From positions 6,746,001-6,810,000 of the forward strand of contig NZ_FNSY01000001.1 of the NCBI RefSeq assembly GCF_900105515.1: 64,000 nt of DNA, read 5' to 3'. The position numbers and the translations under genes are program-made. The notes under the pieces were generated by a model, which saw only the letters and a list, made by a program, of their open reading frames with translations, did not search any database and had not been told where the DNA came from. This document shows positions 1-8,025 of this stretch, piece by piece; position 1 is the stretch's first letter, and every line of letters starts with the position of its first letter. This DNA is from Streptomyces sp. 2131.1. GTDB taxonomy: Bacteria > Actinomycetota > Actinomycetes > Streptomycetales > Streptomycetaceae.

Positions 1-550
1 CCGCGGACCACAGCCGCACGGTCAGCGCCGCGAGCGCGGCCCCCGCCACCACGGCGGCCAGCCGCCCCGCCACCCAGCCGTCGCCACCGCGCCACGCGCC
101 CACGGCCAGCCGGCCGACGAGCGACGTCAGGGTGCCGGTGAAGTAGTTCGTGGGCGTGGCCCGCACCCGCCCCTGGATGCCCATCGCGAGCCCCATCAGC
201 CCCAGCAGCCCCAGCCGGTCCGCATCCGACGCCACGAGCCCGGCCGCCCACAGCGCCGCCCCCGCCGCGAGGAGTACCGCCTCGGCCAGCAGCATCACCG
301 GCACCCGCCGCCACATCCGTTCGCCGACCACCGCGGCACCGGCCACCCCGCAGCCGTACGAGAGCAGCGCGGTGACCACCCGCAGCGCGACGCCCTCCTC
401 GCCCGCCCCGGCGGCCGAAGCGCCCAGCAGCACCAGGTTCCCGGTCATCACCCCGGCGAAGACCTGGCCCACGCAGATGAAGACGAACGCGTCCGCCGCC
501 CCGGAGGCCGCCGACAGCAGCAGTAGCGCGCTGCCCTCCCGCGCCCTCAC
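1..550 (-). CDS. DUF1275 (YoaK-like) membrane protein, truncated by window edge
   Basis: The complement from a GTG at 550 reads as a hydrophobic protein of at least 183 residues whose C-terminus lies beyond base 1. Residues 31-41 carry FAGVMTGNLVL, the hallmark of the DUF1275/YoaK family of small multi-pass inner-membrane proteins of unknown function. Family members are usually about 220-240 residues, so perhaps 40-60 are missing. The GTG start is chosen because it overlaps the TGA of the upstream photolyase gene as GTGA, suggesting translational coupling, and because coding content begins there. The substrate, if this is a transporter, is not known. Confidence 0.8.
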   Translation of the reverse strand, partial: MRAREGSALLLLSAASGAADAFVFICVGQVFAGVMTGNLVLLGASAAGAGEEGVALRVVTALLSYGCGVAGAAVVGERMWRRVPVMLLAEAVLLAAGAALWAAGLVASDADRLGLLGLMGLAMGIQGRVRATPTNYFTGTLTSLVGRLAVGAWRGGDGWVAGRLAAVVAGAALAALTVRLWSA

Positions 551-1920
551 TCCAGCCCACGCGCCTGCCGGAACCGCGTCAGCCCCTCGGACAGGTCCAC
601 CACCGGCTCCGGATAGTCCAGCCGGCCCCGCTCCTCGCCGCGCAGCTTCCACGGCTCGTGCACGGCGGACCCGGACAGCGAGGCCAACTCCGGCACCCAG
701 CGCCGCACGTACGCCCCGTCCGGGTCGAGCCGCTTGCCCTGCACCACCGGATTGAGCACCCGGTTGGGCCGGCTGTCGGTCCCCGTACCGGCCATCCACT
801 GCCAGTTCATCTGGTTGTTCGCGATGTCGCCGTCCACCAGCAGATCCAGGAAGTGCCGCGCCCCGACACGCCAGTCCACGTACAGCGTCTTGGCCAGGAA
901 GGAGGCGGCGAGCAGCCGGCCCCGGTTGTGCATCCAGCCCTCGTGGCGCAGCTGGCGCATCGCGGCGTCGACCACCGGATAGCCGGTGCGTCCCTGCCGC
1001 CATGCCTCGACCTCGTCGGCCGCGTCCTTCTCGGAGCGCCAGCGGTCCCGCTTGTCGCGGTAGTTCTCCCAGGACGCGGCGGGCCGGGCCGCCAGGACCT
1101 GGTAGTGGAACTCGCGCCAGCACAGCTGCCGTACGAACGCCTCGGCCCCGGCGCCGCCGGCCTCCCGCGACCGGTGCACCAGCTCGACGGGGGACAGGGT
1201 GCCGAAGTGCAGGTGCGGCGAGAGGCGCGAGGTGCCGTCGCCCGCCAGGTCGTCGTGCTGCTCCTCGTACGCACCGAGCCCGCGCCGCCGCCAGGCCGTG
1301 AACTCCTTGCGCGCCGCCTGCTCCCCGCCCTCCGGGAGCCCCTCCGACACGCCGGCCACGCCGCCGCGGTCCGGGATCTGCTCCGACCGGGGCCCCGTGG
1401 GCACCCGTACCGCACGCGGCGCACCGAACACATCGCGCAGACGCTCCCCCGACCAGCGCCTGAAGTACGGGGTGAAGACGGCGAAGTGGTCCGAGGAAGC
1501 GGGCGTGACGGCGCCGGCCGCCACCGCGGTGACCACCCCGTCGTGGACGCGCAGCCGGCGCCCGGCGGACTCCAGCGCCTCGCGCAGCCGTTCCTCGCGG
1601 TGCCGGGCGTACGCGCTGACGCCCGCCGCGACGTGGACCTCGTCCGCACCGGTCTCCGAGGCGATCGCGCACACCTCCTCGGCCACGTCCCCGGACCTGA
1701 CGACGAGCCGGCCGCCCCGGTCGCGCAGCCCCGCGTCGAGGTCGCGCAGGCAGTCGGCGAGGAAGGCGCGCCGGTTCGGGGCGTCGAAGCCGGCCGCCTC
1801 GATCGCGCCGTCCCGGACGAACAGGGGCACGATCTCGTCGGCGGACGCGAGCGCGGCCCGCAGCGGCGGGTGGTCGTGCAGGCGGAGATCGGCGGTGAAC
1901 AGGACGACCGCAACGGTCAT
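547..1920 (-). CDS. phr: Deoxyribodipyrimidine photolyase (CPD photolyase)
   Basis: A 457-residue protein of the usual length for class I photolyases, which use blue light and reduced FAD to split cyclobutane pyrimidine dimers. The N-terminal alpha/beta antenna domain spans roughly residues 1-130 and starts with a typical beta strand (VAVVLFTADLRLHD). The FAD-binding helical domain occupies about 190-457, with WREFHYQVLAARP, WMHNRGRLLAASFLAK, and the conserved NNQMNWQWMAGTGTDSRP stretch that lines the flavin and lesion pocket. In actinomycetes the antenna is usually 8-hydroxy-5-deazaflavin, but this cannot be read from the sequence. It starts with ATG at 1920 and its stop overlaps the DUF1275 start, so the two may be co-transcribed. 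Specificity for CPD rather than 6-4 lesions is inferred from family resemblance. Confidence 0.93.
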   Translation of the reverse strand: MTVAVVLFTADLRLHDHPPLRAALASADEIVPLFVRDGAIEAAGFDAPNRRAFLADCLRDLDAGLRDRGGRLVVRSGDVAEEVCAIASETGADEVHVAAGVSAYARHREERLREALESAGRRLRVHDGVVTAVAAGAVTPASSDHFAVFTPYFRRWSGERLRDVFGAPRAVRVPTGPRSEQIPDRGGVAGVSEGLPEGGEQAARKEFTAWRRRGLGAYEEQHDDLAGDGTSRLSPHLHFGTLSPVELVHRSREAGGAGAEAFVRQLCWREFHYQVLAARPAASWENYRDKRDRWRSEKDAADEVEAWRQGRTGYPVVDAAMRQLRHEGWMHNRGRLLAASFLAKTLYVDWRVGARHFLDLLVDGDIANNQMNWQWMAGTGTDSRPNRVLNPVVQGKRLDPDGAYVRRWVPELASLSGSAVHEPWKLRGEERGRLDYPEPVVDLSEGLTRFRQARGLE

Positions 1921-1986
1921 GGGGCAACTCCAGAAGAGGCGGGGACAGTCATGCTGCCGCTACCCTGCCGCCCCGGGGCGCACCGC

Positions 1987-3516
1987 TCAGGGCGACACCG
2001 CGCCTACCGCCCGTCCGGGTGACGTACGGGTCTCCGCGGCCCGCGCGATGTTGCGTGCCATCCCTCCGAAGACGAGGGCGTGGAAGGGCGAGACGCTCCA
2101 CCAGTACGCGTGGCCGAACAGCCCGCGCGGATGGAACAGGGCCCGCTGCCGGTAGCGCGACCGGCCCTCGCCGTCCGGCTCCACGTACATCTCCAGCCAG
2201 GCCGGGCCCGGCAGCCGCATCTCCGCGCGCAGCCGCAGCAGATGACCCGGTTCGATCTCCTCGACGCGCCAGAAGTCCAGCGAGTCGCCCACCCTCAGCC
2301 GGTCGGTGTCGCGCCGGCCGCGCCGCAGGCCGACCCCGCCCACCAGCCGGTCGAGCCAGCCGCGTACCGCCCAGGCCAGCGGGAACGAGTACCAGCCGTG
2401 TTCGCCGCCGATGCCCTCCACCACCCGCCACAGGGCCTCGGGCGAGGCGTCGACGGCCCGTTCGCGCACATCCGTGTACAGGCTGCCGCCCGCCCAGTCC
2501 GGATCGGTGGGCAGCGGGTCGCTCGGGACGCCCGGCACCGAGGCGGACGACCAGCGGGTGGTGACCCGGGCCTCCCGGATGCGTTGCAGGGCCAGCCGCA
2601 GCGCCGTCTCGAAGCTGAACGGCTGCCCCGCGCCGTCGGGGACGTAGCCCGCGATGTCGTGCTCCCGGCACACCACCTCGTACCGCAGGGACTCGGCGAG
2701 CGGCCGGGCGATCGACGCGGGCACGGGCGTGATGAGCCCGACCCAGTGGCTGGACAGCCCCGGGGACAGCATCGGCACGGGCAGGATCAGCCGGTGCGGC
2801 AGCTCCGCCACCTCCGCGTACCGCTGCATCATGTCGCGGTACGTGAGGACGTCGGGGCCGCCGATGTCGAAGGTGCGGTTCACGTCCCGGGGCATGCGGG
2901 CGCTGCCCACGAGGTAGCGCAGCACATCGCGTACGGCGATGGGCTGGATGCGCGTCGACACCCAGCTCGGCGTCACCATCACCGGCAGCCGCTCGGTGAG
3001 GTAGCGCAGCATCTCGAAGGAGGCGGAGCCCGATCCGATGATGACGGCGGCCCGCAGCGCGGTCGTCGGCACACCGGACTCCAGCAGGATGCGCCCGACC
3101 TCGGCGCGCGAACGCAAGTGCGGCGACAGCTCCTGCTCGGACACTCCTTCGGGGGTGAGGCCGCCGAGATAGACGATGCGGCCGACACCCGCGGCCCGCG
3201 CCTGCTCGGCGAAGGCGGCGGCCGCCCGCCGGTCGGTCTCCTCGAAGCCGGCCCCCGTGGTCAGCGCGTGCACCAGATAGTACGCCACGTCGATGCCGGC
3301 CATCGCGGGGGCGAGTGACGCCGCGTCCGTGACGTCGCCCCGGACGCTCTCGACCTCCCCGGCCCATGGCTGGTCACGGAGCTTCGCCGGGGTGCGGGCC
3401 AGGCACCGCACCCGGTGGCCCGCGGCCAGCAGTTCCGGGACCAGCCGGCCGCCGATGTAGCCGGTGGCGCCGGTGACCAGGCAGTTCAGGGGCGCGTGGG
3501 TGTGGTCGCCGGCCAT
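1987..3516 (-). CDS. NAD(P)-binding SDR-like protein with C-terminal DUF2867 domain
   Basis: A 509-residue two-domain protein. Residues about 10-240 form an atypical short-chain dehydrogenase/NmrA-like Rossmann domain, with the dinucleotide motif TGATGYIGGRL near residue 15 and a DVAYYLVHAL strand. From about residue 330 the sequence changes to the DUF2867 type (GWYSFPLAWAVRGWLDRL, GDSLDFWRVEEI, a SRPBCC-like fold). This fusion is common in actinomycetes; its substrate is unknown. It lies 66 bp upstream of phr on the same strand and may be transcribed with it. It starts at ATG 3516 and is divergent from the VanZ-like gene. An oxidoreductase or cofactor-sensing role is inferred from the fold only. 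Confidence 0.85.
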   Translation of the reverse strand: MAGDHTHAPLNCLVTGATGYIGGRLVPELLAAGHRVRCLARTPAKLRDQPWAGEVESVRGDVTDAASLAPAMAGIDVAYYLVHALTTGAGFEETDRRAAAAFAEQARAAGVGRIVYLGGLTPEGVSEQELSPHLRSRAEVGRILLESGVPTTALRAAVIIGSGSASFEMLRYLTERLPVMVTPSWVSTRIQPIAVRDVLRYLVGSARMPRDVNRTFDIGGPDVLTYRDMMQRYAEVAELPHRLILPVPMLSPGLSSHWVGLITPVPASIARPLAESLRYEVVCREHDIAGYVPDGAGQPFSFETALRLALQRIREARVTTRWSSASVPGVPSDPLPTDPDWAGGSLYTDVRERAVDASPEALWRVVEGIGGEHGWYSFPLAWAVRGWLDRLVGGVGLRRGRRDTDRLRVGDSLDFWRVEEIEPGHLLRLRAEMRLPGPAWLEMYVEPDGEGRSRYRQRALFHPRGLFGHAYWWSVSPFHALVFGGMARNIARAAETRTSPGRAVGAVSP

Positions 3517-3644
3517 GAGTTCTCCGCATCGTCGGGAGGGCCGGCCACCGAGCGACCGGTCCGTTCAGACCAGTCTCGTGCCCGGACCCGCGCCTCGCAC
3601 CGCACGGCGGGTGTGGTCTCGCGGTTGCGGGGCATCCGTCGCCC

Positions 3645-4295
3645 ATGGACGCAGCGGCGGCAAGACCTGAACGCGACGGAACGCGGAGCAGAGGGTGGGG
3701 GCGGCTCCTGCTGCGCGTCTCCATTCTCGTTCTGGCCTTCGTGGCCATGGTCGGATTCTCGGTGGTGCTGGCGAAGGTGACGCTGACCCCGTCGCCCGCC
3801 TCCGAGGACCTCGTGAAGTCGAACCTGCACCCGGGCCGCTCGCTGCGGCAGTACGCCGAGGACTACACGTTCCTCGCGGCGTGCAAGCAGGCCGGGGGCA
3901 ACCTGCTGCTCGGCATGCCCTTCGGCATCCTGCTGCCCATCCTCGTGCCGCGACGGCTCCGGATGCTCCGCATGTTCGTGCTGACCGTGATCGTCATCGT
4001 CCTCGTGGAACTGGTGCAGGGAGCGGTCGTCACGGGCCGTGCCTTCGACGTGGACGACGTCATCCTCAACACCGCGGGTGCCCTGCTGGCCTACCTGCTG
4101 GTGGGGCGGCGCCTGAGCCACCGCTACCACGTCCTCGCGGAGGATCCGGAGCCGGTGCGCACGCAGGCCCGGCCGGCGGCCCGGCGGCCGAAGGCCCCCG
4201 CCCGCCGCACCGGGCGCCGGCCCGCCTCCGTCTGGACGCGGATGCGCCACGGCGTCCGCCGCACGGCCGCGCGCGGCCGTTCCCGCAAGCGCTGA
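3645..4295 (+). CDS. VanZ-like membrane protein
   Basis: A 216-residue protein with a VanZ-like domain. A short basic N-terminus is followed by a first membrane span near residues 24-43, then the region with NLLLGMPFGILLPIL around 82-100, a third span (VLTVIVIVLVELVQG) near 108-125, and a fourth (ILNTAGALLAYLLVG) near 140-158. The polar motif pattern NxxxxxPFG plus E(L/I)xQ with DVDDVILNTxG is what defines VanZ-like proteins, named after the teicoplanin-resistance protein VanZ; most chromosomal members have no proven role. The last 50 residues are rich in Arg, Ala and Pro and probably cytoplasmic. No clear ribosome-binding site precedes the ATG. Confidence 0.85.
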   Translation: MDAAAARPERDGTRSRGWGRLLLRVSILVLAFVAMVGFSVVLAKVTLTPSPASEDLVKSNLHPGRSLRQYAEDYTFLAACKQAGGNLLLGMPFGILLPILVPRRLRMLRMFVLTVIVIVLVELVQGAVVTGRAFDVDDVILNTAGALLAYLLVGRRLSHRYHVLAEDPEPVRTQARPAARRPKAPARRTGRRPASVWTRMRHGVRRTAARGRSRKR

Positions 4296-4449
4296 CCCGG
4301 GTACCCGATCGGACCGCCGCCGATTGCGGGGTGGCCCGGCCGGTTTGACGGTGGGACGACACCGGGCGTCCCGCTGTACGACGCCCGGCCGCCAAGGTCG
4401 CGGGCGGGCGCGGGCCCGGTCGCGCGGGTCACAGCCGAAGAGGAGCGAC

Positions 4450-5232
4450 ATGACGGACGCCCAGTGGAGCCCGGGGCCACGAGCGGGGGACGCGGACGAG
4501 TTCCGGCCCGTGCTGGACATCGTCGAACCCGCGCGCCAACGGCGGCTCACCGTCTTCTTCCGGCTGCTCCTGCTGATCCCGCACGCCGTCGTGCTGTTCT
4601 TCCTGGAGATCGCGGCGTTCTTCACCCTCGTGTTCGGCTGGTTCGCCGCGCTCGCGCTCGCCCGGCTGCCCGGGCCCGTCTACCGCTTCCTCGCCCAAGT
4701 CCTGGCCTACCGGACCCGGGTGGGCGCGAGCGTCATGCTCCTCGTCGACAGCTACCCGCCGTTCTCGCTGGCCCAGCCGCCGGGGTACCCGGTGCACATC
4801 GACGTCCGGCCGACCCGGCTGAACCGGCTCGCCGTCTTCTTCCGGTTGTTCCTGGTCATCCCCGCCGCGATCGTGCAGGGCCTCGTCACCTCCGGCTGGT
4901 GGGCGCCGGCGGTCCTGTGGTGGCTGATCACCCTGGTCCTCGGCCGCATGCCCCGGCCCCTGTTCGAGGCCACGGCGGCCACCCTGCGCTACGAGATGCG
5001 GGTCTCCGCCTACCTCTCGCTGCTCAGCCCGGTCTATCCCAAGGACCTCTTCGGCGACGACGCCCTCTCCGTACCGCAGGGGCACCCGCGCTCCGCCACC
5101 AGGCCCCTGGTCATGAGCACCGGAGCCAAGGCCCTGATCGTCCTCTTCCTGGTCCTCGGGCTGCTCGGCGGCGTCACCACTTCCGTGACCCGTCCGTCCT
5201 CGGACGAGACCGAATACAGCGCCGGGCGATAA
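4450..5232 (+). CDS. DUF4389 membrane protein
   Basis: A 260-residue membrane protein. The start is ATG 4450 because a good ribosome-binding site (GAGGAG) lies just upstream; longer frames upstream lack coding character. It contains two copies of the DUF4389 unit. The first (residues about 28-100) includes RRLTVFFRLLLLIPHAVVL, and the second (about 118-195) includes LNRLAVFFRLFLVIPAAIV. Each unit has a basic-aromatic start followed by a long hydrophobic helix, and each ends in a YRTRVGASV or YEMRVSAYL segment. A last hydrophobic helix lies near residues 228-247. Function is unknown. The internal duplication can be seen directly. Confidence 0.85.
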   Translation: MTDAQWSPGPRAGDADEFRPVLDIVEPARQRRLTVFFRLLLLIPHAVVLFFLEIAAFFTLVFGWFAALALARLPGPVYRFLAQVLAYRTRVGASVMLLVDSYPPFSLAQPPGYPVHIDVRPTRLNRLAVFFRLFLVIPAAIVQGLVTSGWWAPAVLWWLITLVLGRMPRPLFEATAATLRYEMRVSAYLSLLSPVYPKDLFGDDALSVPQGHPRSATRPLVMSTGAKALIVLFLVLGLLGGVTTSVTRPSSDETEYSAGR

Positions 5233-5272
5233 AGGACTCGTGCGGGCGGCCGTTCGGCGGCATGATCACCGG

Positions 5273-5788
5273 ATGACCTGGACAGCACCCGAAGTCACCC
5301 GTACGCCCGGTTCGCTCGTCGCCGACGAGCGGGAGACGCTCACCGGATACCTGAACTGGTTCCGCTCCACCCTGCTGCAGAAGTGCGCCGGCCTCACCGG
5401 TGAACAGCTCGCCGAGCGGACCGTGCCCCCGTCGAACCTCAGCCTCCTCGGCCTCGTGCGCCACATGGCCAAGGTCGAACGCACCTGGTTCCGGCAGCGG
5501 TTCGCCGGACAGGACCTGGAACCCATGTACGACCCGGCCAAGGGCAAGGACGCCGACTTCGAGGACCTCGACCCCGCCACCGCCGCCGAGGACCACGCCC
5601 GGCTCATCGAGGAGATCCGGCTCGCCGGCGAGGCCGTCGCCGGCGCATCCCTCGACGACACCTTCACCCACAACGGCGCCGTCTTCTCCCTGCGCCTCGT
5701 CCACGTCCACATGATCGGCGAGTACGCGCGCCACCTGGGCCACGCCGATCTGGTACGCGAGCGACTGGACGGCGTCACCGGGGACTGA
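5273..5788 (+). CDS. DinB/DUF664 family protein
   Basis: A 171-residue protein of the DUF664 branch of the DinB-like four-helix-bundle superfamily, whose members often bind a metal through three histidines and in actinobacteria include mycothiol-dependent enzymes. Visible conserved features are LVRHMAKVERTWFRQRF in the first third and the terminal HMIGEYARHLGHADLVRE motif; histidines in these two stretches are the expected metal ligands. ATG 5273 is preferred over a GTG at 5240 because homology begins after it. It sits alone between the DUF4389 and DUF4230 genes. The exact reaction is unknown, and a thiol-transferase role is only a family-level possibility. Confidence 0.85.
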   Translation: MTWTAPEVTRTPGSLVADERETLTGYLNWFRSTLLQKCAGLTGEQLAERTVPPSNLSLLGLVRHMAKVERTWFRQRFAGQDLEPMYDPAKGKDADFEDLDPATAAEDHARLIEEIRLAGEAVAGASLDDTFTHNGAVFSLRLVHVHMIGEYARHLGHADLVRERLDGVTGD

Positions 5789-5867
5789 GGGAAACGCGTG
5801 AGGCCGAAAGACGGGCCTGGGACCGTCCGCCCGGCTTGAACCCGACGGGCCGGGTCATACGAGCACT

Positions 5868-6581
5868 ATGACCTCCACCGACTCGGCGACAGAACCGTCC
5901 AGAAAGCCCGAACCGGCCGACGACGGCGTCCGCCGCCGTCGCAACCGCCGCTGGGGCCGCGCCGCCGCCTTCTGCGCGGCCGCGCTGGCCCTGCTGTTCA
6001 TCGGCACGCGCCTCAGCCTGCTGCCCGGACTGGGCGACTTACTGGGCGAGGAGACCCACGACCGCTCCGGTCCCGCGGTGCTCAAGTCCATCCAGGACAT
6101 GGACCGCTACGAGGCGGCGGCCGGCAACTTCCAGGTCGTCGTCGACCTGGAGAAGGACACCAAGTTCGTCCCCGACGTGATCCGTGGCAAGCGCACGCTG
6201 TACGTCGGCGCCGGCACCGTGTCCGCGTACGTCGACCTCGGACAGGTGACCAGCGGCGGGGTGAAGGTCGACAAGGACCGCACCACCGCGGAGATCCGGC
6301 TCCCGCACGCCACCCTCGGCAAGCCGGCGATCGACCCCGACCGCTCCTACGCGGTGTCCAAGCAGCGCGGCATCCTCGACCGGCTCGGCGACTTCTTCTC
6401 CGACAACCCCGGCAGCGAACAGGCGGTCAACCAGCTGGCCGCACGTCACATCGGCGACGCCGCCAAGGAGAGCGGGCTGACGCAGCGCGCCGAGAAGAAC
6501 ACCACGGCCATGCTCAAGGGCCTGCTCGGTTCGCTCGGCTTCGAGACGGTCACGGTCCACTACGGCACCGCCGGCTCCTGA
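5868..6581 (+). CDS. DUF4230 membrane-anchored protein (contains a TTA codon)
   Basis: A 237-residue protein with a basic N-terminus (RRRRNRRWGR around residues 24-33), a single membrane helix near 34-52 and an extracytoplasmic DUF4230 domain from about residue 70. That domain includes the typical segments AAGNFQVVVDLEKD and LYVGAGTVSAYVDL, followed by a helix ending in AARHIGDAAKESGL. Family function is unknown. Codon 58 is TTA, in frame at 6039-6041, coding the Leu of GDLLGEE; in Streptomyces this codon needs the bldA tRNA, so translation is probably tied to development. No partner gene is evident: spacing to both neighbours is about 80-115 bp. Confidence 0.87.
   Translation: MTSTDSATEPSRKPEPADDGVRRRRNRRWGRAAAFCAAALALLFIGTRLSLLPGLGDLLGEETHDRSGPAVLKSIQDMDRYEAAAGNFQVVVDLEKDTKFVPDVIRGKRTLYVGAGTVSAYVDLGQVTSGGVKVDKDRTTAEIRLPHATLGKPAIDPDRSYAVSKQRGILDRLGDFFSDNPGSEQAVNQLAARHIGDAAKESGLTQRAEKNTTAMLKGLLGSLGFETVTVHYGTAGS
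6039..6041 (+). promoter_or_regulatory. In-frame TTA (bldA-dependent) leucine codon in the DUF4230 gene
   Basis: The offset from ATG 5868 is 171 bases, an exact multiple of three, so TTA is read as codon 58. The surrounding leucines in the gene use CTG or CTC. In Streptomyces only the bldA tRNA reads TTA efficiently, which delays expression until late growth. Confidence 0.9.
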
Positions 6582-6696
6582 CCGCGACACGACGGCGGCG
6601 GGGATTTTCCCGGCACCGCAAGTCGTTGAAGCCATGATGAGGTGCCCCGGCCGGCGACACGCCACGGCCGGACCGAACGACGATGGGACAGCACGC

Positions 6697-7143
6697 ATGC
6701 CTCTCCAGGGCGAGTACGAACCGAGCCCCTCGCAGTGGGTTCGCGACCAGGTCGAGCAGTACGAGAGCTCGGGCGGCACGGAAGGGACGACGATGCGCGA
6801 CATGCCGGTCATCGTCCTGACCACCCTGGGCGCCAAGTCCGGGAAGATCCGCAAGACCCCCCTGATGCGCGTCGAGCACGACGGCCTGTACGCGGTGGTC
6901 GCCTCCCAGGGCGGCGCCCCGACCCACCCCGTCTGGTACCACAACCTCAAGGCCGACCCGCGCGCCGAGCTCCAGGACGGGCCGGTGCGCCGGGACATGA
7001 CGGCACGTGAGGTCACCGGCGAGGAGAAGGCCCGGTGGTGGGAGCGCGCGGTCGAGGCGTTCCCCGACTACGCCGACTACCAGAAGAAGACCGACCGGCA
7101 GATTCCGGTCTTCGTACTGGAGCCTGTCGACGGGAGCCACTGA
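6697..7143 (+). CDS. DDN-family (deazaflavin/F420-dependent) nitroreductase-like protein
   Basis: A 148-residue protein of the DDN family (flavin-reductase-like split barrel), named after the mycobacterial F420-dependent nitroreductase that activates PA-824. Visible landmarks are a near-N-terminal WVRDQVEQYESSGG, then LTTLGAKSGKIRKTPLMRVEHDG (the GxKSGKxRxTPL phosphate-binding loop), and HPVWYHNLKADP. It ends with the aromatic-rich FPDYADYQKKTDRQIPVFVLEP. ATG 6697 is chosen because similarity begins immediately; an upstream ATG at 6634 would add 21 unlikely residues. It probably binds F420 or F420H2 in the cytoplasm, but its substrate is unknown. Confidence 0.9.
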   Translation: MPLQGEYEPSPSQWVRDQVEQYESSGGTEGTTMRDMPVIVLTTLGAKSGKIRKTPLMRVEHDGLYAVVASQGGAPTHPVWYHNLKADPRAELQDGPVRRDMTAREVTGEEKARWWERAVEAFPDYADYQKKTDRQIPVFVLEPVDGSH

Positions 7144-7210
7144 GCCCCGGCGGGATAGTGTCCAGCTCGGCCCCCAGGGGGTGGGGCCGAGCGGAAGGAT
7201 GCGAGACCAG

Positions 7211-7615
7211 ATGACAGACAACTCCGACCTCGTCGCGTTCGTCCGGGCACGCCTCGACGAGGAAGAGGACCTCGCGCGGGCGGCCGGCGGCGAGGCATGG
7301 CGGTGCCCGGCACAGACGCCCGGCGAGATCCACGACCGGGGCGGCGCTATCGCCTTCACCCTGCGCACCCACGGCCACGACTACGACCGCCACATCGTCC
7401 GCCAGGACCCGGCCAGGACTCTCCAGCGCATCGAGACCAACCGGGTCCTCCTCGACGAGTACGCCGAGGTCGCCGCGCTCGACGTCGACCGCCCGCAGCG
7501 CGACTTCGCGTCCGGCCGGGCCTTCGGGCTCGGCTTCGTCGTCCGGCAGCTGGCCGCGGAGAGCGCCGGCCACCCCGACTACCAGGTGAAGTGGCTTCCC
7601 CGGTTCACCCAGTAG
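7211..7615 (+). CDS. DUF6221-type small protein
   Basis: A 134-residue hydrophilic protein resembling the DUF6221 group seen in Streptomyces genomes. It opens with DLVAFVRARLDEEEDLAR, has a helix TLQRIETNRVLLDEYA, and ends GHPDYQVKWLPRF. The short motifs HDRGGAIAF and HGHDYDRHIVRQDPA are compatible with that group; I recognise it by pattern, not function. Two starts compete: ATG 7211 has GGAAGG 12 bases upstream, while ATG 7199 (four residues longer) abuts that site too closely. No role can be assigned. Confidence 0.75.
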   Translation: MTDNSDLVAFVRARLDEEEDLARAAGGEAWRCPAQTPGEIHDRGGAIAFTLRTHGHDYDRHIVRQDPARTLQRIETNRVLLDEYAEVAALDVDRPQRDFASGRAFGLGFVVRQLAAESAGHPDYQVKWLPRFTQ

Positions 7616-7643
7616 TCCCGAAGGGCCGCCGGCTCCGGGCGGA

Positions 7644-7832
7644 TCAGAGCGCGTTCGTCCCGTGGTCGCCCTGGGTGGTCACCTGGTCGCTCCGCTCCCG
7701 GAGCCGGCGCGCCTTGTCCTGGAGGCGCTGCCGCTCCCGCGGGTCCGCCGCCCGGTCGGCGGCCTCCTGCATCTCCTGCGCCTTGGCCCGGATGCGCTGG
7801 GCCCGTCCGCCGGTTTCGTCCGCAACGCTCAT
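7644..7832 (-). CDS. DUF6381-type small charged helical protein
   Basis: A 62-residue protein made almost wholly of charged residues and alanine, predicted to be a helical or coiled-coil peptide (QRIRAKAQEMQEAADRAAD, then RERQRLQDKARRLRERSD). It resembles the small DUF6381 proteins found in many Streptomyces genomes, for which no function is known. ATG 7832 is taken because the regular helical pattern starts right after MSVADETGGR; the longer frame upstream is GC-driven. It is convergent with the DUF6221-type gene and divergent from the GlxA-type regulator, so it has its own promoter. Confidence 0.75.
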   Translation of the reverse strand: MSVADETGGRAQRIRAKAQEMQEAADRAADPRERQRLQDKARRLRERSDQVTTQGDHGTNAL

Positions 7833-8025
7833 GATCACTCCCGGTGCTCGGTGGACAGCCGACCACTCCAGCGAATCAGCGCGCGCCGGGCCCCGCATCT
7901 CGAACCGCCCCGGGCCCTCCGTCGTGCGGACCTCCCGAAGCCGCCTGCCCGTCGTCCCGCCCGGTGTCCGAATGTGACAGAGAACCGTCATTGCGGCCAA
8001 CGCCGCGGTTGACGACGATGGGGAC

